Positions 28,234-36,793 of a stretch of DNA of 64,000 nucleotides are shown piece by piece. The translations under genes were made by a program, and so were the position numbers. The stretch comes from Paracoccus aestuariivivens. Its GTDB lineage: Bacteria > Pseudomonadota > Alphaproteobacteria > Rhodobacterales > Rhodobacteraceae. Each line of letters starts with the position of its first letter. The stretch's first letter is position 1. The notes under the pieces were generated by a model. The model saw only the letters and a program-made list of their open reading frames with translations, was not told where the DNA came from and ran no database searches. The stretch is taken from the NCBI RefSeq assembly GCF_009711225.1, contig NZ_WMIE01000001.1, positions 620,001-684,000 on the forward strand, in the 5' to 3' direction.

Positions 28234-29069
28234 TCCGTGGTTTTCCTCATGCTTGCAAGCGCGTCGGCCAACGGCATCTTCGCCGATCCGGGGCGCAACG
28301 GTTGCTGCTGACTGGCATCTGGTGCCCATCCGGTCAGGCAGACCAGATCGAACGTGGCCCGTATCCTGTCGGGATTCTGCAGGTCCGGATAGCTTTCCGC
28401 GTAAAGCTGGGCGGCGCGCAGCAATACCGCGCTGCGGGTCGGGCGGCGCAGGCGACCGGCCAATGCATTCCCCTCGCCCATGCCGCGCAGATCGCGGGCC
28501 AGATGGACCAGATCAAGGTAACTGACATTCTGTGAAATCTGGTCTGCGACCGGCAGTGCCAGACCTGCACGACCCAAAAGCGCGCCAAGATCCCTGATCT
28601 CGCCCATCGGCAGGATTCGCGGAGAAAGCCCACCCGTCACCTCGGCTTCGGCGCGGGTAAGGACGTCGCGCAATTCATGCAGGGTTCGCCCTCCGGGACA
28701 GGCCGCGAAGAACAGGCCGTCGGGACGCAAGGCACGGGCACTTTGGGCTATCTGACCGACCGGGTCTTCCGCCCAGTGCAGCGACATGGCATGCACGACC
28801 AAATCGTAAGCGCCGGGCGCCAGATCCAGTTCGGGGGCGTCCTCGACAATTCTGGCATCGGGCATGGCCTTGGCCCAGAAGTCGGGCATACCGGTGACAA
28901 CGGCCATGGCCGTAAACGACCTGTTAACCTCTGCCAGCCTATCCTGAAGCTCTTCGGCAACAATGCGATGCAGGAAATCGACACTTCCGATACGGTCTGC
29001 TCGGGCCCGATTGCGCATGAGCGCGGCGCGGTCGATCAATTGGGGAACGGGTTTTTGATGGGCATTCAT
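28230..29069 (-). CDS. SAM-dependent methyltransferase, NDUFAF5-like
   Basis: The 279-residue protein resembles the alphaproteobacterial homologues of mitochondrial NDUFAF5, a complex I assembly factor that hydroxylates an NDUFS7 arginine. The family opening PQLIDRAALMRNRARAD and DFLHRIVAEELQDRLAEVNRSF is clear. The SAM-binding region near residues 55-110 has LVVHAMSLHWAEDPVGQIAQS, and there is FFAACPGGRTLHELRDVL. Adjacent ATGs at 29072 and 29069 are possible starts; both lie inside or touching the comF start on the other strand. It overlaps hemH by four bases. Biochemical role in bacteria is inferred from homology only. Confidence 0.82.
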   Translation of the reverse strand: MNAHQKPVPQLIDRAALMRNRARADRIGSVDFLHRIVAEELQDRLAEVNRSFTAMAVVTGMPDFWAKAMPDARIVEDAPELDLAPGAYDLVVHAMSLHWAEDPVGQIAQSARALRPDGLFFAACPGGRTLHELRDVLTRAEAEVTGGLSPRILPMGEIRDLGALLGRAGLALPVADQISQNVSYLDLVHLARDLRGMGEGNALAGRLRRPTRSAVLLRAAQLYAESYPDLQNPDRIRATFDLVCLTGWAPDASQQQPLRPGSAKMPLADALASMRKTTE

Positions 29070-29070
29070 C

Positions 29071-29838
29071 ATGATGGCGCACAATAAGGGGCTTCGGGGC
29101 GTGATGAAAGGCGGTTTGCGGCTGATCTTTCCAGCGCAATGCCTGTGTTGCGGTGAACCCGTCGCGGAAGAGGGCGGTCTTTGCGCGAACTGCTGGGCAG
29201 AGGCCCGGTTCATCACCGGCTGCTGCTGCTCGCGCTGCGGGCTTCCCCTTCCGGGCGAATTGCTGGGGGACGAGGATGACGAGGGCGGTTTCCTGATTTG
29301 CGACGAATGTCTGCACATCGACCGCCCATGGCTGCGCGGGCGCGCGGCCTTGGTCTATGACGGCACGGGCCGCAAGCTGGCCCTGATGCTGAAACACGGC
29401 GACAGACCGGACATCGCTCCGGTGCTCGGGGATTGGGTGGCACGCGCCGCCGCGCCCCTGATCCGTCCCGAGATGGTGGTGATTCCGGTTCCGGTCCATA
29501 TCCGTCGTCTGGTCGGGAGAAAATATAATCAGGCCGAGCTGTTGGCCGAACGTGTCGCCCGTGTCTACGAATTGACCCACTTTGCCCACGCCTTGCGCCG
29601 GTTGCGGCACACGCCGATGCAGGATCACGGCACGGTCGATGACCGCTTCGCCAATGTCGAGGACGCGTTCAGCCTGTCCCGCCGCTTTACCCGCGACATC
29701 GAGGGACGCTCGGTTCTGCTGGTCGATGACGTGATGGCTTCGGGGGCCACGCTGGCGGCTGCGGCCGATGCGCTGCGCGCGGCGGGCTCGGGCCCGATCT
29801 CGGTGGTGGTTCTGGCACGCGCGGTGAAGGATGCCTAA
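29071..29838 (+). CDS. comF: ComF family phosphoribosyltransferase-like protein
   Basis: ComF-family proteins have a zinc-finger N-terminus and a PRTase-fold C-terminus; in naturally competent bacteria they help DNA uptake. The up to 255-residue product has CLCCGEPV, LCANC and CCSRCGLPLPGE in the first 65 residues. It has VIPVPVHIRRLVGRKYNQAELLAERVAR near 140 in parts and the PRPP loop VLLVDDVMASGATLAAAADAL near 215 in parts. The start is uncertain: ATG at 29071/29074, or at 29104, which begins closer to the homologous N-terminus. At the first site it overlaps the divergent methyltransferase start. Competence is not proven. Confidence 0.9.
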   Translation: MMAHNKGLRGVMKGGLRLIFPAQCLCCGEPVAEEGGLCANCWAEARFITGCCCSRCGLPLPGELLGDEDDEGGFLICDECLHIDRPWLRGRAALVYDGTGRKLALMLKHGDRPDIAPVLGDWVARAAAPLIRPEMVVIPVPVHIRRLVGRKYNQAELLAERVARVYELTHFAHALRRLRHTPMQDHGTVDDRFANVEDAFSLSRRFTRDIEGRSVLLVDDVMASGATLAAAADALRAAGSGPISVVVLARAVKDA

Positions 29839-29874
29839 ATAGAAGGGATCAGCGAACCACCGAAAGTCGTAAAG

Positions 29875-30138
29875 ATGGCCAAAGTCGAAATCTACACTAC
29901 CCCGACCTGCCCCTATTGCATCGCAGCCAAAGCGCTTTTGAACCGCAAGGGCATTTCCTTCGAGGAAACCGATGTTGCACGCGATGCCAGCCTGCGCGTC
30001 GCTATGACGCAGCGTGCGGGTGGCAGCCGTACCGTTCCGCAGATCTTCATCGATGGTCAGCATGTCGGCGGCTGCGACGACCTGCACGCGCTTGACCGCG
30101 AAGGAAAGTTGAACGGCCTGCTCGGTCTTGCCGCATGA
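29875..30138 (+). CDS. grxC: Glutaredoxin 3
   Basis: Small thiol oxidoreductase that reduces disulfides with glutathione. The 87-residue protein reads MAKVEIYTTPTCPYCIAAKALLNRKG in parts, with the dithiol active site CPYC at residues 12-15. It also has the cis-Pro stretch GGSRTVPQIFIDGQHVGGCDDL near 50-72. It lies 36 bases after comF and overlaps the nitrilase gene by four bases (30135-30138); comF-grxC-nitrilase is a recurrent alphaproteobacterial order. Confidence 0.96.
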   Translation: MAKVEIYTTPTCPYCIAAKALLNRKGISFEETDVARDASLRVAMTQRAGGSRTVPQIFIDGQHVGGCDDLHALDREGKLNGLLGLAA

Positions 30139-30989
30139 GCCCTGCCCCGGTCACGGCCGGTCTGGTGCAGCTTTGCGTCTCGGATGATCCCGAACACAAC
30201 CTGCCCCGGACCCGCGCCCTGATCCGCGAGGCCGCAGGGCGCGGCGCGAATTTCGTGCTGACGCCCGAGGCGACGAATATCCTGAACGCCGATCGCGCCA
30301 CGCGAGATCGCGTCCTTTGCATCGAGGATGCGGACCCGACCCTTGCCGCGCTGCGCGAAGATGCACGTGCGCTGGGAATATGGTTGCTGATTGGCTCGTT
30401 GTCGTTGAAGACCGGCGACCCGCAGGACACCCGCTATGCCAATCGCAGCTTCCTGATCGCTCCGGACGGCGGGATCAGGGCGCGTTACGACAAGCTGCAC
30501 ATGTTCGACGTCACGGTGTCCGAGCATGAGGCCTATCACGAATCCGCAGCCTTCCGGCCCGGCGATCAGGCTGTGCTGGCCCAAGGGCCGTGGCCCGTCG
30601 GGATGTCGGTCTGCTACGATCTGCGCTTTCCCTATTTGTATCGGGATTTGGCCAGATCGGGCGCGCATATCCTGACCGTTCCCGCAGCGTTCAACGACAC
30701 CACCGGTCTGGCGCATTGGGAAGTCCTGCTGCGGGCGCGGGCGATTGAAACCGGCAGCTATGTCCTGGCTCCTGCTCAGGCAGGTCTGCACCAGAATTTG
30801 TTGTGCCAAGATCGGAAGCCGCGACGCAGTTACGGACATTCGCTTGCCGTCGATCCTTGGGGTAAGGTGATAGCCGATGCCGGAACGGAACCCGGAGTGA
30901 CGCTTGTCACTCTTGACCCCGCAGCGATAGTCGGGGCACGGTCCCGCATTCCATCCTTGACCCACGACCGGGTTTACTCGGGACCATGA
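30135..30989 (+). CDS. Nit1/nitrilase-superfamily carbon-nitrogen hydrolase
   Basis: Predicted amidase of the nitrilase fold. The Glu-Lys-Cys catalytic triad is visible in FVLTPEATN (near residue 43), RYDKLHMFDV (near 115) and VCYDLRFPYLYRDLA (near 156). The 284-residue length is standard. Closest known relatives (Nit1) remove deaminated glutathione by hydrolysing its amide, and the neighbouring glutaredoxin gene, with which it shares a four-base overlap, fits a glutathione-repair role. This is inference from context and fold. Confidence 0.88.
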   Translation: MSPAPVTAGLVQLCVSDDPEHNLPRTRALIREAAGRGANFVLTPEATNILNADRATRDRVLCIEDADPTLAALREDARALGIWLLIGSLSLKTGDPQDTRYANRSFLIAPDGGIRARYDKLHMFDVTVSEHEAYHESAAFRPGDQAVLAQGPWPVGMSVCYDLRFPYLYRDLARSGAHILTVPAAFNDTTGLAHWEVLLRARAIETGSYVLAPAQAGLHQNLLCQDRKPRRSYGHSLAVDPWGKVIADAGTEPGVTLVTLDPAAIVGARSRIPSLTHDRVYSGP

Positions 30990-30996
30990 GAGAACA

Positions 30997-31491
30997 ATGC
31001 CAGGTAAGCCCGTTGAACATCAGCCCTCAGGCCCCGAGGGATCAGCCGATGCTTTGGCGGCGAGCCTGTTTTCCGAGGTTTTCATCGCGGACCAGCTTGC
31101 GCGCGATCTGATCGGGAAATCCCTGCCCAAGGGAATGCAGATCTCGCATTTCTCGGTTCTGAATTTGCTCGCCCACCTCGGGGTCGAGCGCAGCCCCGCA
31201 GAGTTGGCCGAAGCGTTCCACGTGACCCGTGGTGCAATGACCAATACCTTGTCGCGGTTGGAATGGGCGGGACATATCCACATCCGCCCCGATTGGGACG
31301 ATGCCCGACGCAAGTTCGTCTCGATCAGCCCTGCGGGACGCGCGGCGCGCGATGCCGCGCTGGCCGCGTTCATGCCACGGATCGGAGATGTCGTGCGCGA
31401 GATAGGATCGGATCGGGTCAGGGCCGCCCTGCCCGTCCTGCGATTGCTGCGCCGCCAACTCGAGGAAGCGCTGCGACCGGAAGATCGCTGA
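30997..31491 (+). CDS. MarR-family transcriptional regulator
   Basis: This 164-residue winged-helix protein has the MarR core: LLAHLGVERSPAELAEAFHVTRGAMTNTLSRLEWAGHIH near residues 50-88 in parts, with wing RPDWDDARRKFVSISPAGRAARD. It begins seven bases after the nitrilase stop, so it is the last gene of the comF-grxC-nit group. Ligand and targets cannot be read from sequence. It converges with ubiG, leaving 32 bases. Confidence 0.86.
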   Translation: MPGKPVEHQPSGPEGSADALAASLFSEVFIADQLARDLIGKSLPKGMQISHFSVLNLLAHLGVERSPAELAEAFHVTRGAMTNTLSRLEWAGHIHIRPDWDDARRKFVSISPAGRAARDAALAAFMPRIGDVVREIGSDRVRAALPVLRLLRRQLEEALRPEDR

Positions 31492-31523
31492 CCCGGCCAC
31501 AGCCACAGATCGAGAGATCGGGA

Positions 31524-32276
31524 TCAGGCGTCGCGCAGTGCCGTCATCGCGTAATTCACCGAAAGATCGCGGTGTGACAGGGACCAACTCCACCCCAACG
31601 GGTTGAAGACCATGCCGCAGCGATCGACGACCTGCAGGCCCGTCGCCGTCGTCATGTCGGCAAGCTCGTCAGGCGTAATGAAACGGTGCCAGTCATGCGT
31701 GCCTTTGGGCAGCCAGCGCATGATCCATTCCGCTCCGACAATCGCCGCGCCAAAGCTGCGCATCGTGCGATTCAAGGTCGATTGGATCAGCATACCGCCC
31801 GGCTTCACCAGATCACGGCAAGTGGCGATGAACTCGGCGGGATCGGCGACATGCTCGACGATTTCAAGCGCCATGACGATATCGTAGCTTTTGCCCTCAG
31901 CGGCGAGCGCCTCGGAGGTCGTCGCGCGATACTCGATCGGCAGCCCCTGTTCCTGCGCATGCAGCGAGGCGATGGCGATATTGCCCGCAGCCGCATCGGC
32001 GCCGGTGACGGTCGCACCCAGTCGCGCCAAAGGTTCGGCCATCAGCCCCCCGCCGCAACCGATATCCAGCACGGTCAGCCCTTCGAACGGCAGCGCGGCA
32101 TCGCGGTCCCGCCCGAATTGTGCCGCAATCTGGGTCGTGACATAGTCCAGCCGCGTCGGATTGAGCATGTGCAGCGGCTTGAACTTGCCCTGCGGGTCCC
32201 ACCATTCCTGCGCCATCGCCTGAAATTTGGCGACCTCGGCGGGGTCGATGCTGCTCGTTTGCGGTCTTTCGTTCAT
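31524..32276 (-). CDS. ubiG: 3-demethylubiquinone/2-polyprenyl-6-hydroxyphenol O-methyltransferase UbiG
   Basis: Performs both O-methylations in ubiquinone synthesis. The 250-residue protein begins [28 protein letters not shown] and has [26 protein letters not shown] near residue 68 in parts (motif I for SAM), [15 protein letters not shown] near 133 and [11 protein letters not shown] near 162. It is divergent from the iminopeptidase gene, with a gap of about 51 bases between their starts. Confidence 0.95.
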   Translation of the reverse strand: MNERPQTSSIDPAEVAKFQAMAQEWWDPQGKFKPLHMLNPTRLDYVTTQIAAQFGRDRDAALPFEGLTVLDIGCGGGLMAEPLARLGATVTGADAAAGNIAIASLHAQEQGLPIEYRATTSEALAAEGKSYDIVMALEIVEHVADPAEFIATCRDLVKPGGMLIQSTLNRTMRSFGAAIVGAEWIMRWLPKGTHDWHRFITPDELADMTTATGLQVVDRCGMVFNPLGWSWSLSHRDLSVNYAMTALRDA

Positions 32277-32327
32277 CTGGCCGTCCTTCGTATGGCGGGC
32301 GCCTGCGGGGCGTTATATAGTCGGAGG

Positions 32328-33326
32328 ATGGACAGATTGGCAGGGCAAATCGGCGGCAATCCGTCGCAGGGCAAGCTGCACCCGATGGTCGAACCCTTCG
32401 ACCAGCGTCAAATCGACGTTGGCGATGGTCATATCCTTCACGTCGAGCAAAGCGGCAACCCCGAGGGGATACCGGTCATCGTTCTGCATGGTGGGCCGGG
32501 CGGTGGATGCAGCCCCTTCATGCGGCGTTTCTTCGATCCGAAATATTATCGCGCCGTGCTGTTCGACCAACGCGGCTGTGGGCGATCGCGTCCCCATGCC
32601 GAAGTCGCCGCGAATACAACGCAGCACCTGATTGCCGATATTGAACTGATCCGGCGCCGGTTGGGTCTTGGCCGTGCCATCCTGTTCGGCGGAAGCTGGG
32701 GGGCGACGCTGGCTGTCGCCTATGCCGAGGCCCATCCCGAGGCGGTCCTGGCCTTGGTTCTGCGCGGCGTTTTCCTTGGTCGCAGATCCGAGTTGGACTG
32801 GTTCTATGGCGGTGGGGTTGCACGCTTTTTCCCCGACCGCTGGGCCGAATTCCAGCGCCCGATCCCCGTGGCCGAGCGCGACGACATGATAATGGCCTAT
32901 CATCGACGCCTGTTCGGCGGGGATCGAGGCCAAGAGATCCGCTACTCGCTGCCATGGATCATGTGGGAAAATGCGCTGGCCGGTCTGGAGATTTCCGGCT
33001 CGGGCCACGCGCCTCCGGATTATGCCCGCGCCTTTGCCCGATTGGAGAACCACTATTTCGCGCATGGCTGCTTCCTTGACGAAGGGCAGCTGCTGCGCGA
33101 CCGCCACCTGATCGAACATTTGCCGGCCTTCATCGTGCAGGGGCGCTATGACATGGTCTGCCCTCCGCAGACGGCCTGGGAACTGGCCGAGGGATGGGAA
33201 AAGGCCGAGTTGCGGATGGTTCCCGCCTCGGGCCATGCGCTCAGCGAGCCGCGAATCGCCACGGAACTAGTTCGGGTGATGGACGGTTTGCGTGATGCGG
33301 CGCAAAGGGGTGGCCGCGTCGCCTGA
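32328..33326 (+). CDS. pip: Proline iminopeptidase
   Basis: An alpha/beta hydrolase (S33) that removes N-terminal proline from peptides in the cytosol. The family motif VLHGGPGGGCSPFMRRFFDP is near residue 48 and the nucleophile is in LFGGSWGATLAVAY (near 122). DQRGCGRSRPHAE is near 80, and the late YDMVCPPQTAWEL and ASGHALSEP supply Asp and His. The start is unsure: the ATG at 32328 has its GGAGG directly adjacent (too close for normal spacing), whereas 32385 gives a 313-residue protein close to the family norm. I list the longer 332-residue version. Confidence 0.88.
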   Translation: MDRLAGQIGGNPSQGKLHPMVEPFDQRQIDVGDGHILHVEQSGNPEGIPVIVLHGGPGGGCSPFMRRFFDPKYYRAVLFDQRGCGRSRPHAEVAANTTQHLIADIELIRRRLGLGRAILFGGSWGATLAVAYAEAHPEAVLALVLRGVFLGRRSELDWFYGGGVARFFPDRWAEFQRPIPVAERDDMIMAYHRRLFGGDRGQEIRYSLPWIMWENALAGLEISGSGHAPPDYARAFARLENHYFAHGCFLDEGQLLRDRHLIEHLPAFIVQGRYDMVCPPQTAWELAEGWEKAELRMVPASGHALSEPRIATELVRVMDGLRDAAQRGGRVA

Positions 33327-33332
33327 GGACGT

Positions 33333-33776
33333 ATGATGCTTTTCCTGACTTTCCTGATTGCCTGCGGCGCCGCCGCTGCAACAGGATATTTTTTCCAACC
33401 CGGAACCTGGTATGACGAGCTGCAAAAGCCGGATGTGACGCCACCGCGCTGGGTCTTTCCGGTGGCTTGGTCGGTGCTTTACGTGCTGATCGCCTGGGCC
33501 GCATCGCGCTTGGCGGTAATTCCGGGTTCGGGCACGGTCATGGCGTTATGGTCAGCCCAGATCGCGCTCAACACATTGTGGACTCCGGTCTTTTTCGGAG
33601 CGCACAGAACCGATATCGCGCTGGGGATCATCATTCTGCTTTGGCTGATCGTCGCGCTGATGACCTTTCTGTCGGTCTGGCTGGACGCCTGGGCCGCGAT
33701 GATGTTCCTGCCCTATCTGGCTTGGCTGACGATCGCCGCGGGCCTTAATCACGCAATCTGGCAGGACAACCGTTAA
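33333..33776 (+). CDS. tspO: TspO/MBR family protein
   Basis: A five-helix membrane protein that binds porphyrins and, in Rhodobacter, acts in oxygen- and tetrapyrrole-dependent control of gene expression. The 147-residue sequence has the TspO hallmarks: TGYFFQPGTWYDELQKPDVTPPRWVFPVAWSVLYVLIA in parts (near 17-55), SAQIALNTLWTPVFFG near 74 and PYLAWLTIAAGLNHAIW near 127. It follows the iminopeptidase by six bases. Not near haem genes except hemH, 5 kb away. Confidence 0.93.
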   Translation: MMLFLTFLIACGAAAATGYFFQPGTWYDELQKPDVTPPRWVFPVAWSVLYVLIAWAASRLAVIPGSGTVMALWSAQIALNTLWTPVFFGAHRTDIALGIIILLWLIVALMTFLSVWLDAWAAMMFLPYLAWLTIAAGLNHAIWQDNR

Positions 33777-33780
33777 GGAT

Positions 33781-33804
33781 CGCGACCAAGTCGCGCGGCT
33801 TTTC
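33781..33804 (+). terminator. Weak terminator after tspO
   Basis: CGCGAC (33781-33786) pairs with GTCGCG (33790-33795) around a CAA loop, followed by CGGCTTTTCC. It is short and its T-run is imperfect, so termination may be partial; the promoter for rimP starts at once downstream. Confidence 0.5.
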
Positions 33805-33805
33805 C

Positions 33806-33834
33806 TTGCAATTCGCCGCTAGTGGGGCTATATG
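33806..33834 (+). promoter_or_regulatory. Promoter of the rimP-nusA-infB operon
   Basis: TTGCAA at 33806-33811 and TATATG at 33829-33834 are separated by 17 bases, the optimal sigma-70-type spacing. A start near 33841 would give a leader of about 86 bases before the rimP ATG. Confidence 0.65.
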
Positions 33835-33883
33835 AGCCTCAACAGCGGCGCAGGTGTCCAAAACCTGCCCACCGATAAGATGT

Positions 33884-33908
33884 GCGGGCCGCTTGAGCCC
33901 GCTTTTTT
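33884..33908 (+). promoter_or_regulatory. Terminator-like hairpin in the rimP leader (possible attenuator)
   Basis: GCGGGC (33884-33889) pairs with GCCCGC (33897-33902), loop CGCTTGA, directly followed by TTTTTT, 18 bases before the rimP ATG. Upstream, CAGGT (33851-33855) can pair with ACCTG (33863-33867). A real terminator inside a leader before an essential operon suggests attenuation, and NusA itself, encoded next, is a plausible effector. Confidence 0.6.
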
Positions 33909-33926
33909 CATTTTGGGATAGCGATC

Positions 33927-34535
33927 ATGACCGACCTCATCGCCAAGACGGCTATTGACCGGCGTTTGGCCGAGATTCTCTCTCCGGTCATCGAAGATCT
34001 GGGATTTGAGCTTGTCCGCATCCGCCTGCAAGGCGGCAAGACCGCGACGCTGCAGATCATGGCCGACCGCCCCGAAGGCGGCATCAATGTCGACGACTGC
34101 GCCGACATCTCGACCGCCGTCAGCGCGTTCCTCGACGTCGAGGACCCGCTGGAAGACGCATACCATCTGGAAGTCAGCAGCCCCGGCATCGACCGCCCGC
34201 TGACCCGGATGAAGGATTTCGAGACGTTCGAGGGTTATGAAGCCCGCCTCGAAACCAACCAGCAAATCGACGGCCGCAAGCGCTTCAAGGGTGTTTTGGC
34301 GGGCATCGAGGGTGAAGAAGTGCTGCTGAACATCGAAGAAGCCGGTGCGACCCAGACCATCGGGTTGAACTTCGACTGGCTCTCGGATGCGAAGCTTGTT
34401 TTGACTGACGAGTTGATCGCCGAAATGCTTCGGCAAAAGAAAGAGGCGGGTGTCCAGATCGAAAACCTGGACGAAACCGCCTTTGACGAGATCGAAACTG
34501 AAGCCGGCGAGAGCAACGCCGACGCGAAGGAGTGA
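33927..34535 (+). CDS. rimP: Ribosome maturation factor RimP
   Basis: RimP helps assemble the 30S head around ribosomal proteins S12 and S19. The 202-residue protein has the N-terminal domain with [31 protein letters not shown] near residues 20-50 in parts, [37 protein letters not shown] near 54-90 in parts, and a C-terminal SH3-like domain. A 25-residue acidic tail rich in Glu, Asp and Ala extends past the typical end. It opens the rimP-nusA-ylxR-infB operon, three bases before nusA. Confidence 0.95.
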   Translation: MTDLIAKTAIDRRLAEILSPVIEDLGFELVRIRLQGGKTATLQIMADRPEGGINVDDCADISTAVSAFLDVEDPLEDAYHLEVSSPGIDRPLTRMKDFETFEGYEARLETNQQIDGRKRFKGVLAGIEGEEVLLNIEEAGATQTIGLNFDWLSDAKLVLTDELIAEMLRQKKEAGVQIENLDETAFDEIETEAGESNADAKE

Positions 34536-34538
34536 GGA

Positions 34539-36152
34539 ATGGCCATCACCTCTGCCAACCAGCTTGAGCTTCTCCAGACTGCCGAGGCAGTCGCACGCGA
34601 GAAGATGATCGACCCGGATCTGGTGATCCAGGCGATGGAGGACAGCTTGGCTCGTGCCGCGAAGTCGCGTTACGGCTCGGAAATGGACATCCGCGTCCAT
34701 ATCGACCGGAAAAACGGCAACGCCACCTTCACGCGCGTCCGCACCGTCGTCGAAGATGATGCGGTCGAGAATTACCAAGCCGAGTTGACGGTCGAGCAGG
34801 CCCGCCCCTATCTGGACGCTCCGCAGGTCGGCGACGAAATCGTCGATCAGGTTCCGCCGGTCGAACTGGGCCGCATCGCCGCCCAATCGGCCAAGCAGGT
34901 CATCCTGCAGCGCGTCCGAGAGGCCGAGCGTGACCGCCAATACGAAGAATTCAAGGACCGCGCCGGCACCATCATCAACGGCGTCGTCAAGCGCGAGGAA
35001 TACGGCAACATCATCGTCGATGTGGGCCGTGGCGAAGCCATCCTGCGCCGCAACGAAAAGATCGGCCGCGAAAGCTACCGCCCGAACGACCGCATCCGCG
35101 CCTATGTCAAGGACGTGCGCCGCGAAAGCCGTGGTCCGCAGATCTTCCTGTCGCGCACCGATCCGCAGTTCATGGCCGAACTGTTCAAGATGGAAGTGCC
35201 GGAAATCTATGACGGCGTGATCGAGATCAAAGCCTGCGCCCGTGATCCGGGGTCGCGCGCCAAGATCGCCGTGATCAGCTATGACAACTCGATCGATCCG
35301 GTCGGCGCTTGCGTCGGTATGCGCGGTTCGCGCGTTCAGGCCGTCGTCGGCGAACTTCAGGGCGAGAAGATCGACATCATTCCGTGGTCGGATGATCAGG
35401 CGACTTTCCTCGTGAACGCGCTGCAACCCGCCGAAGTGGCGAAAGTTGTGTTCGATGAGGACGCATCGCGTATTGAAGTTGTCGTCCCCGATGAACAACT
35501 AAGCCTTGCAATCGGTCGTCGTGGCCAGAACGTGCGTCTGGCTTCGCAGCTGACCGGTCTGGACATCGACATCCTGACCGAAGAAGAAGAATCGAAGCGC
35601 CGTCAGGCCGAATTCAACGCTCGCACGAAACTGTTCATGGACGTGCTGGATCTGGACGAATTCTTCGCCCAGCTTCTGGTCGCGGAAGGCTTCACCAACC
35701 TCGAAGAGGTCGCCTATGTCGATCTGGACGAGCTGACCTCGATCGAGGGCGTCGACGAAGGCACTGCGGAAGAACTGCAGACCCGCGCCCGCGAGCATCT
35801 GGAAGCGGCAAACCGTGCTGCTCTGGAAAATGCCCGCGCTCTTGGGGCCGAGGACAGCCTGATCGAATTCGAGGGTCTGACCCCTCAGATGGTCGAGGCT
35901 CTGGCCAAGGACGACGTCAAGACGCTGGAAGACTTCGCCACCTGCGCCGACTGGGAACTAGCCGGCGGCTGGACCACGGCGAACGGCCAGCGCGTCAAGG
36001 ACGAGGGCATCCTCGAACCCTTCGACGTCTCGCTGGAAGAGGCGCAGAAGATGGTGATGACCGCCCGCGTCATGCTGGGCTGGGTCGATCCGACCGAATT
36101 GGAACAGGCCGAAGTGGCCGTAGAAACCGAAGATAAGGAGGCCGGGGTGTAA
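34539..36152 (+). CDS. nusA: Transcription elongation/termination factor NusA
   Basis: Binds RNA polymerase and nascent RNA to control pausing, termination and antitermination. The 537-residue protein has the N-terminal polymerase-binding domain (to ~125), an S1 domain with GVVKREEYGNIIVDVGRGEAI near 149 and KH domains with VGACVGMRGSRVQAVVGEL near 250 and SLAIGRRGQNVRLASQLTG near 323. A pair of acidic C-terminal helix-hairpin-helix repeats (LLVAEGFTNLEEVAYVDLDELTSIEGVDEGTAEEL in parts) follows. Starts three bases after rimP. Confidence 0.97.
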   Translation: MAITSANQLELLQTAEAVAREKMIDPDLVIQAMEDSLARAAKSRYGSEMDIRVHIDRKNGNATFTRVRTVVEDDAVENYQAELTVEQARPYLDAPQVGDEIVDQVPPVELGRIAAQSAKQVILQRVREAERDRQYEEFKDRAGTIINGVVKREEYGNIIVDVGRGEAILRRNEKIGRESYRPNDRIRAYVKDVRRESRGPQIFLSRTDPQFMAELFKMEVPEIYDGVIEIKACARDPGSRAKIAVISYDNSIDPVGACVGMRGSRVQAVVGELQGEKIDIIPWSDDQATFLVNALQPAEVAKVVFDEDASRIEVVVPDEQLSLAIGRRGQNVRLASQLTGLDIDILTEEEESKRRQAEFNARTKLFMDVLDLDEFFAQLLVAEGFTNLEEVAYVDLDELTSIEGVDEGTAEELQTRAREHLEAANRAALENARALGAEDSLIEFEGLTPQMVEALAKDDVKTLEDFATCADWELAGGWTTANGQRVKDEGILEPFDVSLEEAQKMVMTARVMLGWVDPTELEQAEVAVETEDKEAGV

Positions 36153-36167
36153 CGCCCCGGGAGACAG

Positions 36168-36785
36168 ATGACACGCGGGGGCCAGACAAAGGACCGCGAG
36201 ACGCCCGAACGTCGCTGCATCGTAACGGGTGAAACCCAGCCCAAGGCTGGGTTGATCCGCTTTGTCGCGGGCCCCGATGCTGAAGTCGTGCCGGATTTGG
36301 CCGAAAAGCTGCCGGGGCGCGGCTTTTGGGTTGTCGCGGATAGAAAGGCCTTGGACAAGGCCGCATCCAAGGGCCTGTTTTCACGGGGGGCAAAGGCGCA
36401 AGTCTCGGCTCCTCCGGAACTGCTCGAGATGATTGAAAAGGGGCTTGCGAAGCGCGTGACCGATACGCTTTCGCTGGCCCGCAAAGCCGGCAAGGCTGTT
36501 GCCGGCTTCGAGAAGGTCAAGGACTGGCTGGCGGGTGGCAAAGCGAAGGTTTTGCTACAGGCAAGTGACGGATCGGACCGTGGCAAAGGCAAGTTGTGGA
36601 CCCCACCCGGCGGGCGGTGGTTCGGTTGCCTTACCGCATCAGAATTGGGTTTGTCCTTTGGGCGCGATCATGTCATACACAGCGCGCTTGCGCCGGGGCG
36701 CCTGACCGACAGTTTGATCAGGGACGCCAGCAGACTGACGGGTCTGCGCGGGCATGACGGCGGCGCATCCGCCGAGAAGGAATGA
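36168..36785 (+). CDS. YlxR (DUF448) / L7Ae-like RNA-binding fusion protein
   Basis: Two RNA-binding modules in a 205-residue protein. Residues ~12-85 are YlxR-type: [43 protein letters not shown] in parts, with GRGFWV. Residues ~95-185 are like the L7Ae/YlxQ fold: [37 protein letters not shown]. In firmicutes ylxR and ylxQ are separate genes between nusA and infB; alphaproteobacteria fuse them. The ylxR stop overlaps an infB upstream ATG (36782), so the operon is continuous. Confidence 0.9.
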   Translation: MTRGGQTKDRETPERRCIVTGETQPKAGLIRFVAGPDAEVVPDLAEKLPGRGFWVVADRKALDKAASKGLFSRGAKAQVSAPPELLEMIEKGLAKRVTDTLSLARKAGKAVAGFEKVKDWLAGGKAKVLLQASDGSDRGKGKLWTPPGGRWFGCLTASELGLSFGRDHVIHSALAPGRLTDSLIRDASRLTGLRGHDGGASAEKE

Positions 36786-36793
36786 ATAGCGGA

